Assembly: GCA_037355855.1 (NCBI GenBank)
Contig: CM074762.1
Coordinates: 4,464,001-4,528,000, forward strand
Source of the DNA: Pseudo-nitzschia pungens
Lineage: Eukaryota; Bacillariophyta; Bacillariophyceae; Bacillariales; Bacillariaceae
Direction: 5' to 3'
DNA length: 64,000 nt
Position 1 is the stretch's first letter. The number at the start of each line of letters is the position of its first letter. Shown here in pieces: positions 1 through 11,715 of this stretch. Both the position numbers and the translations under genes were made by a program. Under the pieces are notes generated by a model, which was not told the DNA's origin, did no database searches, and saw only the letters and a list, made by a program, of their open reading frames with translations.

Positions 1-3000
1 ATCTAGGCCAGTCAAGATGATCCCTCAAGTGATTGGAGGATGTCAGCTGGAAGGCCATGGGTGAGAGTCTTTTCCCATCTGGAGTACAAATGTCAGCAAG
101 GGAAATAGCCTTGAGGGACATGCGCATATGATTCAAGAGGGACAAGTCAGCACCTCTGAAGCCAGAGTTGACAAAGGCTTGCATGAGATAACAATCATTG
201 GAACGTAGCAGTGGAAGATCTGGGAAGTCTTCAAACAAGCTCACAGGGTGAGCAGAGAAAAACTTCCACACATGTTTGTACCAGCAGGGAGTGACGTATG
301 AAGCAAAGGGATGATATGGTGTGACACCAAGATGGAGAGGAATGCCAAGTTCAAGCCTGAGAGCTTCAGCAGTGAGCCTGAGAATCCTACCAGTTTGTGA
401 GGACCTGACAGATTCCTGAAAGAGGGTGGCAATATGACTAAACTCTTGGAGGAGGTATGGATGGATGAAACCAAAGCCTTGATAGAGGGAAGGACCATAG
501 AACACATGTCTGGGAAATGTCCCTGACATCCCTGCTTTATTCAGCACAGGAACAAGAGCTGGGTGAATGATCTTTGTCCAGGTGGCCTCATCAAGTTGCG
601 TGACAGGCATGGGGTATTCAACAGACTTCATGAAAGAATACTTGAAGGTGTAGAGGGATGCACGCTTCTCACACTTGGAAGCCCTGAGTTGAGAGCCAAA
701 AGACTGAGACTGGGACTTCATGTGAGCAATCTGTGCTTCCTCATTGCCATCCATGGAGATAAAAACCCCAAGGGTCTTGTCAGCATGGTCAACTTCAAAC
801 CGATCCAGGGTAGCTCGATTGCCATGCTTGTCAGCAACAGAGAATTCACCAGGCATGTCAGCAATGGAGCGATAGTCCCAGCCGGACCCATTCCATTTGA
901 AATCAATCAGATAACAGAAGGATTTGGCAGGTTCAATAGCTCCACCAGTGGCAATAATCCCTCCAGCCCACCTGTCAAGAGCTTCCTGAAAGTCAACAGC
1001 CAATTCCTCACCGGATGTTGAGGAAGCAGAGCCAGCACAAAACAAATCTGTGTCATCCACAAAGGCAAAACCCACAAGAGAAACCAGTTTCAGTGACAAA
1101 GAAGTGATAAGATGGACACCATGGCCAGCCTGTTGCATCATTCGGAAGACAATTGTTGACACCAAAGCCCAAAGAGTTGGACCAATACCGTTGCCTTGGC
1201 CACAACCACTGAGAGGAACAGGTTCATCACCATACACAGGGCCGGACCGACCAAAACCAGTTTTGATGTGGTGCTTAGCATGCTGCAGAGTAGACAGAAG
1301 AACTTCACACACATGGGCAGGAACCCCAAAGCTCTGGAGAGTGAGACCTGCAATGGGATGTGAGATTCTATCATAACAGCCCTTGGCATCATTCATAGCA
1401 ACAGCACCAGATCTGCGCTTCTGCCTCAACACATCACAGATGAGCTTCTTGTTCAGGCAGGTGTTGATGGCCTTGTGGTGTTTCCTGCTTCCATGTTGAT
1501 CAACAGCCACGGCATTGGCACGTTCAGCATAGGCAAGAATGCGTCTGCCAATCATCTTGTTGTTGATTTGGAACTCAGGAGACATCAGCTGAATAAGCCT
1601 CATCTTATCCACTCTATATTCCCCAGGTTTCTTGAAGATCTCAACATCAGTTATGACCTGCCAAGCAGAAGGAGAAAAGCCAACAATCAATGGGACAGAT
1701 CTCAGGAGAGTGTCAAACTTGTTCAACTGGGGATCAAGGGCAAAAGCCTTGTGGTGGGAAAAACTCAAACAAGAAGGTTCACTTGCTGTGCGTTCCCTCT
1801 GGCGTTTCCAGGCAGCAGCATTGTCAGCTGGACACACTGAATAGTCAAAGGGGGGCAAACTCAGTATAGAGTCAGGGACTTTGAGACAGGAAAGAAATTC
1901 AGAAAGGTATTTGTCAGTGGCAGGAGGAGGATTATATGTGCCATCGAGAACTTGAGCAGAAGCATGTGCTGTGCCTAGGTAGCCAAAATCTTGAATGAAG
2001 GAGGGAGTCATGGAAGGAGTGCCAATACACTGCTGTTGACGCCGGACATTGGATTCAGCCATAGCTGGAACCATAGTAGACTGGGACTCCAAGACCTGTT
2101 CAACACCATCATGGCCAACTGCAATAGCTCTCAAGACAGCTGACTTGTTGACACGTCCCCGAATAGACCTAGCAGCAAGGCCAAGCTCTCTTTGAAGACG
2201 TTCCCTGCGCATCCTGGCACGAAGCTGGGAAGCATCCTGGTTGTGAGGTTTGCCTTCAGCAAGAAGTGCATCCACCAGGCCTTGATTGAAGGAGTCTCTC
2301 CATGAGGGGGCCAATTTCTTCACTGCCCGGTATTGCTTGTAAGCTTGTTTCAGATGGAGGATAGCACTGGAAAGGTCACTGTGTTCTCCTTTGTAGAGAG
2401 AAAGCTTGCAGGCCAACCTTTTCAAAACAGTATGACTGGTGGACACACCCTGTCTCAACTTAACAACACGCCTCCAAAAGTCAATGGTATCACGATAGAC
2501 TTGCAGCTTTGGTGACCATGGAACCAGACCAGCTTTAGTGTGGCAGAGGTTTTGTTCAACAGAGAGCCTGAGAGAGGTGGAGGTTTCATGGAGTACTTCA
2601 TATGTGGTGATGAGATCAGTGCGCACAGAAATATCCCCAGACTGAAACTGAGCCAGGAGGTGCTCCAGCTTAGCCTGGAGAGAAAACACTCCAGCCTTAA
2701 GAAAGCTGTGCCTCACTCGCTTGAAATACCGTTGGCGCAAATGAGGGTGGGAGGACTGGAGTTTGGAATGAGAGAATCTCACAGTAGGTGGAAGATGTTT
2801 GCCCATAAGGCTGCAATTACAAACCTCAATCCAAAGCAGTCTATGGTCAGATTCCATACCATGGGCACCACCAAAGGGACAATACCCAGCCCTGAGAACA
2901 TCAACATTCTCAGAGACCCAAATGGCATCAATTGGTGTTCTGGTAGTGTTTCTGTTGTGAGTGGCAGGAGGAGAAGACTTACTATGCAGGGTAAGAATGG

Positions 3001-3832
3001 CCTCTCTGAAACCCAGAGCCTGGAGCTCAAAAGACAAGCCATCAGTCCTGACATCAGCATTCTGGTCAATCCCAACAATGACCTAGTCACCTGCACCCAG
3101 ACAGACCTGAAGGGCAGCAGTCAAATCCCTGTGAAAAAGAATGCATGGATTGGGACTGAAAAGATTTTCAGCTGCTTGAAAGTAGCGGTACTGTTGATTC
3201 CAGACTGAGCCAAGATCCCTGTCATTTTCAACAGGGCAGTAGGCAGAAAACATGGTGACAGTGTAGCCATCCCTGCCCTGAAACTTGACAAAGGACCATC
3301 TGCCAAGACCAGAAGGATCAGCCCCATGAGCAACCTTGTGGGAACTAAACAATTGGTCAATGGAAAAACCTGTGCCTCCAGGCTGAAGCCATGTGCATTC
3401 AGAAGCTTCATGCCTGTTGTTGGCAAGATAGGAAAAACTTGAGGGACAGACATTCTTCATGCGCCGATTGAAAAGATCACAGGGCAGGAGTTTGGATTCA
3501 TTCAAACAATGTTCAGCAAAAAGCGCCACACTGGCGTTGCTCTTGACAAATTGACGGGAGTTGTGCTTGGACCTGGACATAAAAGCAGCTCGCCGCTGAG
3601 GCCCAATGTTTTGGAAGGTGATGATGGTGGAATTAGATGATGGAGCTTGAGGAAAGGGATGACCAAAACTATCAGAATCCTTAGCAGCAAGAGAGTCTCC
3701 ATGAAGAGTTAATTGGACAAAATGAGAAACAGGGGAAGAGTCGGAGGGGGAAAAGGGAGAAACAGTAGAAGCATCGATGGGATTTGGTGTGGAGGGCATC
3801 CCATCAAACCTCATACCAGAAGATCTAACCAT
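1..3832 (-). pseudogene. LINE ORF2 (endonuclease/reverse transcriptase), copy A, one nonsense codon, partial
   Basis: Most of the ORF2 polyprotein is present. It shares the frame of the intact ORF2 of copy B (16,334-22,174). The likely start is the ATG at 3,832-3,830, which overlaps the ORF1 stop (ATGGTTAG). The N-terminal AP-endonuclease-like domain is visible, with FAEHCLNE, GGTGFSI and AYCPVEN. The frame is cut by TAG at 3,083-3,085, where copy B has a Gln codon just before VIVGIDQNAD. Downstream the frame appears open to the window edge, because alignment to copy B is colinear and no other stop was found in the parts I read. That includes the RT motifs (AKGCYDRISHP near 1,360-1,395). The RNase H part lies outside the window. 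The loss looks recent, because only point changes separate it from the intact copy. Confidence 0.85.
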
Positions 3833-6800
3833 GATCAGAAGGAAACCGAGTCTGTCGCACGGTAGAAAAAGATGCCGGAGCTGATTTGGTGGAGACATTG
3901 GCATGGCTCAAATCACTGACACTAGCATCATGGCTGGAGGAGAATGCAATAGCAGCAACTCCAACCCTCAAAGCAGAGGCTGCATCTTCCTCACCACCAG
4001 GCAAACCAGAAGGCAGGGCAGCAGGAACTTCAGTTGAGACATCAGGAGAGGCCACAGGGGAGTCACCAGCCATGGCATTATTGGGAGGATCAGGAACTTC
4101 AGGGGGGACATTGGGAGAGACACCAGGGGAGGCACCAGCCTTGGCAGCATTGGGAGGATCACCTGCAGGCGGTGAAGCCTGGACAGCAGTGAGGTTGGAA
4201 GTGCCTGTAGCTAAAGTATCCATGGATTGGGAGTCATCAAAGCCACCACCACCACTGTCAGCACGGGCTTGGAGGTTAAAGTGCAAATCCAGATCAAAAG
4301 TGAGGTCTGGGGCAAGGTCAACTGACACGTCATCATCAACAAGCTCCCAATCTCTGGCATCACCATCACCAAAAAAGGGAAGAGAGTCATCCTGCATTGG
4401 ATCTGCAGCAGGTGCAGTTTCCACAACACAATTGGCATCAGCATCCCAATGGTAAGCTTCCATTTCAGTCAAGCACTCAGAAGAGAACCATTGTCTAACA
4501 CAAGAACCATACTGAGCTTCCATAAAAATAGGCAGGAAAGACAACATGGCCATGGCTTCAGCCTTGGTAGTGATGTTGTACAAAGCAAGGATCTCGCCCC
4601 GGTATGGACTGGTATCAACAGAAAGAAAGAGAGGCCAGGACCAATTGTCACGAGTTCTGATGCCCATAAGCACACTGCGCAGTGTCTTCAAACCCAGCCC
4701 TTGGCCCAAATCAACAGGAAGATCAAGATCAACTACTCCCAGAACAGGAGCAGTTTCATGGCTCTCAATAAATTTGGCTTGGCGGTGCTTAGCTTGGCGA
4801 ACAGTCTTGAGCTTGGAAGGGGGGAGGGGTCTGTCAGAAGGATTGGTAGCTGTCTCAATGAACTTGTAGAATTTACCATCAGGGAGAGAGGCAATGTCGG
4901 AAGGTTTGCACCGATTGAACTGGGCTTTGAGGAGCTTAACAGTTTGGGCGCGCTTGGTAGCATCACATAAAACATGAGCAGCCAGAACCGGATGGGGATC
5001 AGGAGTTCTGGAGTTGTCCAGGCTGATATTCTTCCTGATAACAGCAATAGGACATGCCTGAAACCTGGGATGAGTCTGAAGCAATTCGTTGTAGTGGTCA
5101 AGATCAAAACTCTGCATGTAGGATCCAAGGAGAAAGCCACAGGTGACAATAACTGGGGCCTGTATGTGGTCAAACTTCAGGTCCATGTCACGATCTCTGA
5201 GCCTCTGGAGCAACTGGACAGAAAATAGAGTCTCCAGGGAAACACTATGTCCCACAAAGAATCATAAGTGAGGAGCAGTTCTGCTGCGAAGCCAGAGCTG
5301 AGCAACATATAATTCCAAGGTTTTCCTGTCAGGAAGGGTAGTCCAAAGCTTGGTAACAGGCTTGGCCTTGGGGTTGAGCCGGGCTCTTGAGGGAAAAACA
5401 TACAACACCAGGCGCTTGTCAACAGTCCAAAGAAGATCCAAAGCTTCCTTGAGAGACTTGAGCAGTTCATCATACAGTTCCCCAGGGCGTTGTGACATCA
5501 ACCTTGGAAGGGACAGAGTGACAAAAGAACTATGGGAACACTTGGTGCCAGCAGTGACATCCACTGGAGCTCGGGAATCACTTGAGCAAACCCCTCGGCG
5601 TTGGAGGAAATGCCCAGCAGAAGAGGACAAGACAGTAGCATCACCACCACCAGGAAGAAAGGACACTGATTTGGAAGTGGAAGATTTGGAAGTGGAAGCA
5701 TCATCAGCCGCAGGTGGCGCAGGTGTAGGAGGTCTCTTCTTGAAATGCCAGTGGGAGCCAAGCACCTGGTTGGCTGCCAACCAAACTTTTCCTTCAATGC
5801 TGGGAAGAAGGTTGCCCTCACAATACAGGTCATCAAAACACTCAGGAGACATCTTGACCAAACCAATAAGACATTTCTTCAGAGCCTGACCAGAGGGTTG
5901 CTTGGTCCATGCTGGGGCAGAGCCTTGAAAGCAAGCAGAGGCAAGAGAGGCCAAGGAATCTACAGAGGCAGTGCGCCAATCAGGAGTGTCCGGAAAAGTC
6001 TGAGCATAAACAGGAGGGATGGCAGTCTGGCAAATATCATGGATGGATTTCTTGTCTTTGCCCTCCTTCTTGCTGAAAAAGTGTGTGGGGCTGGGGCACC
6101 CAGCCCATAACCGGTTACCTGTTGGAGATTTGCGAAAGGCCTGAATTGCATTAGGTATGGGAGACCTGCCAGAACAGGGACCCTTACCATAAAAACACCA
6201 GAAGAAGGAATCAGAATGAGCCCTGTTTGCAGCAGCCAGAGCCTCCTTGCGTTGGGATTGGCGTGCTTTCGGCTTAGAGGGATCAGACTTCTGGGCAGAG
6301 GAAAAGGCAAGAGTAGATTGCTTGAGGATAGATGACGCAGGGACCTTGCCTGAGGTCACAGAACCCATTGGTGGGTGTCCAGACGGCTGTTGGCCTGTCA
6401 GCTGGGAGCCTGACTGCGGGGATCCTGGCTGCGGGGAGCCTGGCGGCTGGGAGCCTGGCTGCTGGGAGCCTGGCTGCTGGGATCCTGTCAGCTGGGGGTC
6501 TGACGGCAGATTACCTGACGGCTGAGAGCCTGACTGCTGGGAGCCTAACTGAGAAGCTGCTGACAGAGAAGAAGGCTGCAAGGAATCCCCTGGAGCAGAT
6601 TCAGTGCCAAGCATATCAACATCAGAAAGCACACTTGCAGATGAGGACACAGAAGAAGAGGAAGACATATCATCAACAGAAGACCCATGCATAGAGGATG
6701 AAGAGGCTGAGGAGGCTGATGAAGAGGATGATCTGGTAGCAAGAGCAGGAGAAGGAGTAGCGAGAGCAGAGTTGGCACTAGAATGTCTTGGAGGGGTCTG

Positions 6801-6929
6801 TTGCACAAAGGGACGCTTGCTAGACCGAGACCCAGAGGCAGACCTAGCAGAAGAAGATGGCATGGAAGATCTTTTCTTCCGGGAAGCAGCTTGGGAGGTG
6901 GGCCACCCCTTATTAGGAGGGGGAGGCAT
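3825..6929 (-). pseudogene. LINE ORF1 (Gag-like, unknown fold), copy A, one nonsense codon
   Basis: Homologous over its C-terminal two thirds to ORF1 of copies B and C; shared stretches include PTHFFSKK, MSPECFDDLYCEGN and LLKAQFNRCKPSDIASLPDG. An in-frame TGA at 5,262-5,264 replaces the Arg of APHLRFFLGH. On both sides the frame is the same, so this is a simple nonsense change. I chose the ATG at 6,929-6,927 (MPPPPN) because copies B and C have the matching MPPPPP start. The frame also stays open upstream to 8,759 through a tandem array, so an upstream start cannot be excluded. The N-terminal region is disordered, with Ser-rich runs and GSQQPGSQ-type repeats at about 6,380-6,560. I see no zinc knuckle or other recognised domain. 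Its role as an RNA-binding partner of ORF2 is inferred only from its position. Confidence 0.8.
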
Positions 6930-6959
6930 GGTACCAGAAGGGGAGCAGCTGAGTGCAGA

Positions 6960-8560
6960 GACACCAGCTGAGGGCAGAAGGAACAACAGGAACGCTGCTT
7001 GGATGACACAAGCCTGGGCCGCAGAAGCACCGGTTGAGGGCAAATCAACAGCAGAAAACCTCCAGTGGAGTGCAGAAGCAACAACAGAAACTCCACTTGG
7101 GTGCAGAAATGCCTGATGATGACAAAAGCCGGGGCAGTAGAAGCACCAGTTGAATGCAGAAGCAACAGCAGAAAAACTCCAGTGGAGAGCAGAAGCAACA
7201 ACAGAAACGCCGCTGTGGATGTAGAGGTGCCAGGTGATAGCAAAGGCCGGGGCAGTAGAATCACCAGTGGAATGCAGAAGTAACAACAGAAACGCCACTT
7301 GGATGCAGAAATGCCTGATGATGACAAAAGCCGGGGCAGTAGAAGCACCAGTTGAATGCAGAAGCAACAGCAGAAAAACTCCAGTGGAGAGCAGAAGCGA
7401 CAACAGAAACGCCGCTGTGGATGTAGAGGTGCCAGGTGATAGCAAAGGCCGGGGCAGTAGAATCACCAGTGGAATGCAGAAGTAACAACAGAAACGCCAC
7501 TTGGGTGCAGAAATGCCTGATGATGACAAGAGCCGAGGCAATAGAAGCACCAGTTGAATGCAGAAGCAACAATAGAAAACCTCCAGTGGAGAGCAGAAGC
7601 GACAACAGAAACGCCGCTGTGGATGTAGAGGTGCCAGGTGAGAGCAAAGGCCGGGGCAGTAGAAGCACCAGTTGAATGCAGAAGTAACAACAGAAACGCC
7701 ACTTGGGTGCAGAAATGCCTGATGATGACAAGAGCCGAGGCAATAGAAGCACCAGTTGAATGCAGAAGCAACAATAGAAAACCTCCAGTGGAGAGCAGAA
7801 GCGACAACAGAAACGCCGCTGTGGATGTAGAGGTGCCAGGTGAGAGCAAAGGCCGGGGCAGTAGAAGCACCAGTTGAATGCAGAAGCAACAACAGAACCG
7901 CCACTTGGGTGCAGAAATGCCTGATGATGACAAGAGCCGAGGCAATAGAAGCACCAGTTGAGTGCAGAATCAACCACAGAAATGCCACTTGGATGTTGAA
8001 AAGCCACAGCAGAAAAGCAACCAGCTGGGTGCAGGAACAACAACAGACACGCCGCTTGGATGTAGAAGTGCCAGGTGATGACAGATGCCGGGGCAGGAGA
8101 AGCACCGGTTGAGGGCAAACAACAGCTGAAAAGCAACCTGTTGGGTGCTGGAGCAACAGCAGACACGCCGCTTGGATGTAGAAGTGCCAGGTGATGACAA
8201 AGGCCGGGGCAGGAGAAGCACCAGGTGAATGCAGAAGCAACAACAGAAACGCCACTTGGGTGCAGAAATGCCTGATGATGAAAAAGCCGGGGCAATAGAA
8301 GCACCAGTTGAAAGCAGAAGCAACAGCAGAAAACCTCCTGTGGAGAGCAGAAGCGACAACAGAAAACGCCGCTGTGGATGTAGAAGTGCCAGGTGATGAC
8401 AAATGCCGGGGCAGTAGAAGCACCAATTGAATGTAGAAGCAACAACAGAACCGCCACTTGGGTGCAGAAATGCCTGATGATGACAAAAGCCGGGGCAGTA
8501 GAAACACCAGTTGAGTGCAGAAGCAACTATAGAAACGCCGCTTGGGTGCAGAAATGCCAG
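6960..8560 (-). repeat. 202-bp tandem array in the LINE A leader
   Basis: About seven head-to-tail units with a period near 202 bp. For example, CCGGGGCAGTAGAAGCACC recurs at 7,131 and 7,333 and later units follow the same step. Within each unit are shorter related modules of about 65 bp (GCAGAAGCAACAACAGAAAC, CGCCACTTGGGTGCAGAAAT). On the minus strand the array lies between the conserved leader segment (VQTNTGPVVAAVPCF when translated) and the ORF1 start. It is absent from copies B and C. Although 202 is not a multiple of three, several frames on both strands stay free of stops, which gives long meaningless ORFs. Confidence 0.88.
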
Positions 8561-8759
8561 GTGATAGGTTGTATGCTGGGAAACAGGGTACAGCAGCAAC
8601 AACAGGTCCAGTGTTGGTCTGAACAAGGAAAAACTCCAGGGGAACCAAAAGAAAAGACTGGAGCACTACCAGAAGAGTCACGTTCGAAAACCACAGAGGT
8701 GCTCTGGAGTTACAGAATTGAGGAACTCCAGTAGACCGCTGCAAATTGTGTAGAAACAA

Positions 8760-10732
8760 ACTGTAGAAACAAACCGACGACTGGCTTGTAACAAAGACCT
8801 GGGATCAGGGAAGCTGCTTGCTTGAAAAGGGGCTTTAGTAGGAACACTTAGGGACCGGGGATATCAATGGCAGGGCACACTTAAAAGGCTCAGGAGGGAA
8901 CTTGAAGTTCAAACTCGCGAGTACTTATAAGTGGAAACAGTATCCAGGGGCAATTGGCTTGAAAACAAGGACCTCGAGCGCGACACTTATGGACCAGGGA
9001 AGCTGCCTGCTTGGAAACAAGGGGAGTAATTAAGGGTAGAAACAGTATCCAGGGGCAATTGGCTTGAAAACAGGTACCTTGAGCGAGACACTTAGGGACC
9101 AGGGAAGCTGCTTGCTTGAAAACAGGGGCTTTAGTAGAAAGACCTAAGGACCAGGGGGGAGGCTTGAATCTTGAAAACAGTGTCGAACTTGAAGTTCAAG
9201 TTGGGTTTGCTTAATAGCAAAAACACTTAGAACTCGCGAACACTTAGGGACCAGGTGACTTGTAGTCTTGAAAACAAGGGGCAGTAGTAGCTGTAGTCTT
9301 GGAAACAAGATTGCACTAAGTAGGAGGTACTTAGGGATCAGTTGGTCTTGGCTTGAAAACAGGTGTAGTAGGGGGAGTCTTAAGCGAAAACACTTATAGA
9401 TGAGGGGGCTTGGCTATGAAACAGGGGTACTCTTAAGTGATAAACACTTAGAGAGTAGTGGGCAATTGGCTTGAAAATAAAGGGGGAACTGGAAGATATG
9501 CTCGCGCGAGCTTGATAGTACTTGGAAATACTTGTAAAGACTTAAGGATCAGCGAGTAGGAACCTTCTAGAAGGGGGGGTGTATATGTGTTCAATCTTGA
9601 AGAATGTAGAATGTTAAGTGGGTTCGACCTTGAAGAATGTAGAATGTTAAGTGGACATCACTTAAGGGGCTTGAAAGACTGTATAGCGTTAAATAAAAAG
9701 ATGACTTGAAAACAGATCGAAAAACAAGCCGAGCTCGGAGACAAAGCAGAATCAAAAAAGAGCAGCTGTAGAATTTGTACTGGATGTGCTGTAGAAAATT
9801 ATGTGTCCTTGTTTGGTGTGATTCTACAGGGAAAATTCTGGTAGTTCTGTCAGGAGTTGCGGGCAAATGGAATAGAAGTACCACTTTTGGCCCTGTAGAA
9901 TTTACGTAGAGGGGGGAACAGTGTAGAGCGTTAAGTAAAGTTTGGGTCTTGAAAAGAGCTTGAAAACAAATTGAAAACCGAGCTCGGAGACAAAGCAAAA
10001 AGAAGCAGCTGTAGAAATTAGTACCGGAATCTCTGTAGAAAATTATGTGTCCTTGTTTTCGGTCGGTCGTGTTGCTTGTTGCTTGCTGACGACGACAGGA
10101 AACAAGTAACCAAAGCAACCAAAGGAATCAAGGAGCAGCCAAACAAACAGCAGAATCAGATAGAGGAGGTCTCTGTTAATAGGTGTAGAGCTTGGTGTTG
10201 CTGTTGGAGCTTTAGAAGTGAGTGAGATATCAAAGGGGGAAGTTGTGTAGAAATCTACGTGTTTTAAGTACTGGAACATCGGAACGTCGGACAAAGATGT
10301 GCGTTGCAAAATTGTAGGAAGCTTGGAAACAATGTAGAACATTAAGTATAAGATATACGTAGGGTCTTGAGGGTGGAGCTTGGTAACGGATCGATCAGCA
10401 GAAATACATCAAAAAGTATTTGCAAAGTGCTGTAGAATCTGTACTGGAGGTGCTGTAGAAATTATGTGTCGGTTTTGGTGCTGCTGCTGTTGCCGATCGA
10501 TCGTCCGTTGAGTGGTGAATAGGCAACCAACTCAACCAAACAAAGCATCGAGCAACTGAACAAATAGCAGAATCAAAGAGGCGAGGTCGCTGTTAGTATG
10601 TGTAGGTCCTGGTTGTGTGGTTGGGTGTGTAGAAGGGAGCGAGATATCGCATGGTAAATGTGTGTAGAAATCTACGTATTTTTAGTACTGGAACATCGGA
10701 ACGTCGGACAAAATGCGCTTCGCGCAAATTGT
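8760..10732 (-). other. 5' untranslated leader of LINE copy A with two promoter-like monomers
   Basis: No convincing protein-coding gene. The outer part contains two successive family starts, each reading GTCCGACGTTCCGATGTTCC on the minus strand. One begins at 10,732 and the other near 10,316, so the first monomer is about 415 bp. Each is followed by the shared block with ACGTAGATTTCTACAC and by segments containing ACACATAATTTTCTACAGC. The inner part (about 8,800-9,650) is an irregular array of short dyads in which AAGTG/CACTT and GGGACC/GGTCCC recur every 40-90 bp, mixed with CTTGAAAACAGG blocks. Copies B and C carry the same kind of leader. Confidence 0.75.
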
Positions 10733-10992
10733 AATCGAATACAAAGATATTCATGTACGTACATACTATATGTACTGGTTCCAATCCATGGTTGAGTCCC
10801 AGATTAATATATGTGCCTAATCGAAAGGCTTGACAATGGATCACCATTTATGGCAAGAGCATGACAAATTCGATGATGGTCATGCGCATGCCAACACTGA
10901 AAATTTCATGTTTCACGATTGTTCATATTTGATGAATTCTCTAAGCACACACAATTTAATACTACTCCGAAATTTCTACCTTAGAGTGTTAC
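10733..10992. other. Host DNA between LINE copies A and X, no gene seen
   Basis: About 260 bp of unique AT-rich sequence separates the 5' end of copy A (10,732) from the first recognisable ORF2 sequence of copy X (about 10,993). I see no coding signal and no target-site duplication for X on this side. Confidence 0.5.
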
Positions 10993-11172
10993 AACTTCTC
11001 CACAAGTTTTCCCTTCCACAAGATGGTTGTCAGGCTCTTGCTGATGCCATTCAGAGTGGCACCGCCAGTGCTGTCTGTGATGGTTTGTATGATCCTGCTC
11101 TCCTCCGAGGAACTTCTGCCTTTATATTGTCACCCAATACCTCCACCAAAGTCTACTTCATTGTTCCTTACT

Positions 11173-11715
11173 TGTAAAGATTTCGCTTGTCAGCAAAACA
11201 GGGAGAGCAGCAAGAACAGTACAGCACGAAGTGCTGGCAATTGGTTAGACTACAGAGGATACTGTTCAAACACTGTTGCATATACCATGAGCACACTAGC
11301 TACCACTCTAGAGGTACATTAGAGGTATCAAAATAGGTGCCGGGCATGATGTGTTGTTCTAGAGGCTTTTAAAGTGGTTGAATTCCGAAGAGTGAGAACT
11401 TCTCCTTCGACAGATTGTTCCGGTACAGAGAACATGGATCGGATCCATATTCTTCAATATGTCGGTAAAGGGTCAGGGTACGTAGGTACAGTACTTAATT
11501 CAACGTACTGACCATACCTTCTACTTACACCCCATAGATGATCCGGTACTGTAGTGTACACACTGTACACTGTAGCACTGTACGCGATCATATCTTGTGT
11601 GCTATGCACTTGCCACTGCAGGGCTGGGGACATGGTTCTAGTACAAATCGTACATGTTGACCATACCCCACATTTGTAGCATCATTGCATAATATCGAGG
11701 TGAAATATCTTCATA
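11173..11715 (+). mobile_element. MITE-like insert 1 in LINE X (first copy)
   Basis: A 543-bp non-coding insert splits the RNase H coding frame of X, flanked by a 4-bp duplication TACT (11,169-11,172 and 11,716-11,719). The right end reads AATATCTTCATA and the left end TGTAAAGATTTCGC, a weak imperfect inverted match. It contains GTACTGTAGTGTACACACTG-type short palindromes. It is the reverse complement of insert 2 over most of its length. Examples are GACTACAGAGGATAC, CATATACCATGAGCACACTA and GTAAAGGGTCAGGGTACGTA. Confidence 0.75.

Larger units (their letters stand above)
1..10732 (-). mobile_element. LINE-like non-LTR retrotransposon, copy A (3' part outside the window)
   Basis: This is a minus-strand copy of the family also present at 16,031-26,754 and 58,411 onward. 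Its 5' end is at 10,732, where the reverse strand reads ACAATTTGCGCGAAGCGCAT followed by TTGTCCGACGTTCCGATG, the start shared by all family members here. Going downstream it has a leader of about 2 kb, a 202-bp tandem array, ORF1 and ORF2. The window begins inside ORF2. From 1 to 3,904 copy A matches copy B at a constant offset of 18,342 bases, so I see no net indel. Two in-frame stop codons (5,262-5,264 and 3,083-3,085) make it a dead or nearly dead copy. Confidence 0.9.

Noticed and set aside
6545..8759. Very long minus-strand protein starting at 8,759 (Phe-Cys-Leu-rich)
   Set aside because: The N-terminal 600 residues come from the 202-bp array, which is open in several frames. Only the part from 6,929 on is conserved in other copies, so the longer form is noted as an alternative only.
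8600..10732. Long terminal repeat of an LTR retrotransposon
   Set aside because: The region looked LTR-like because it is repeated near each copy. It occurs only at the 5' side of each element, there is no matching 3' copy, and the elements end in TTA tails with long target duplications, as non-LTR elements do.
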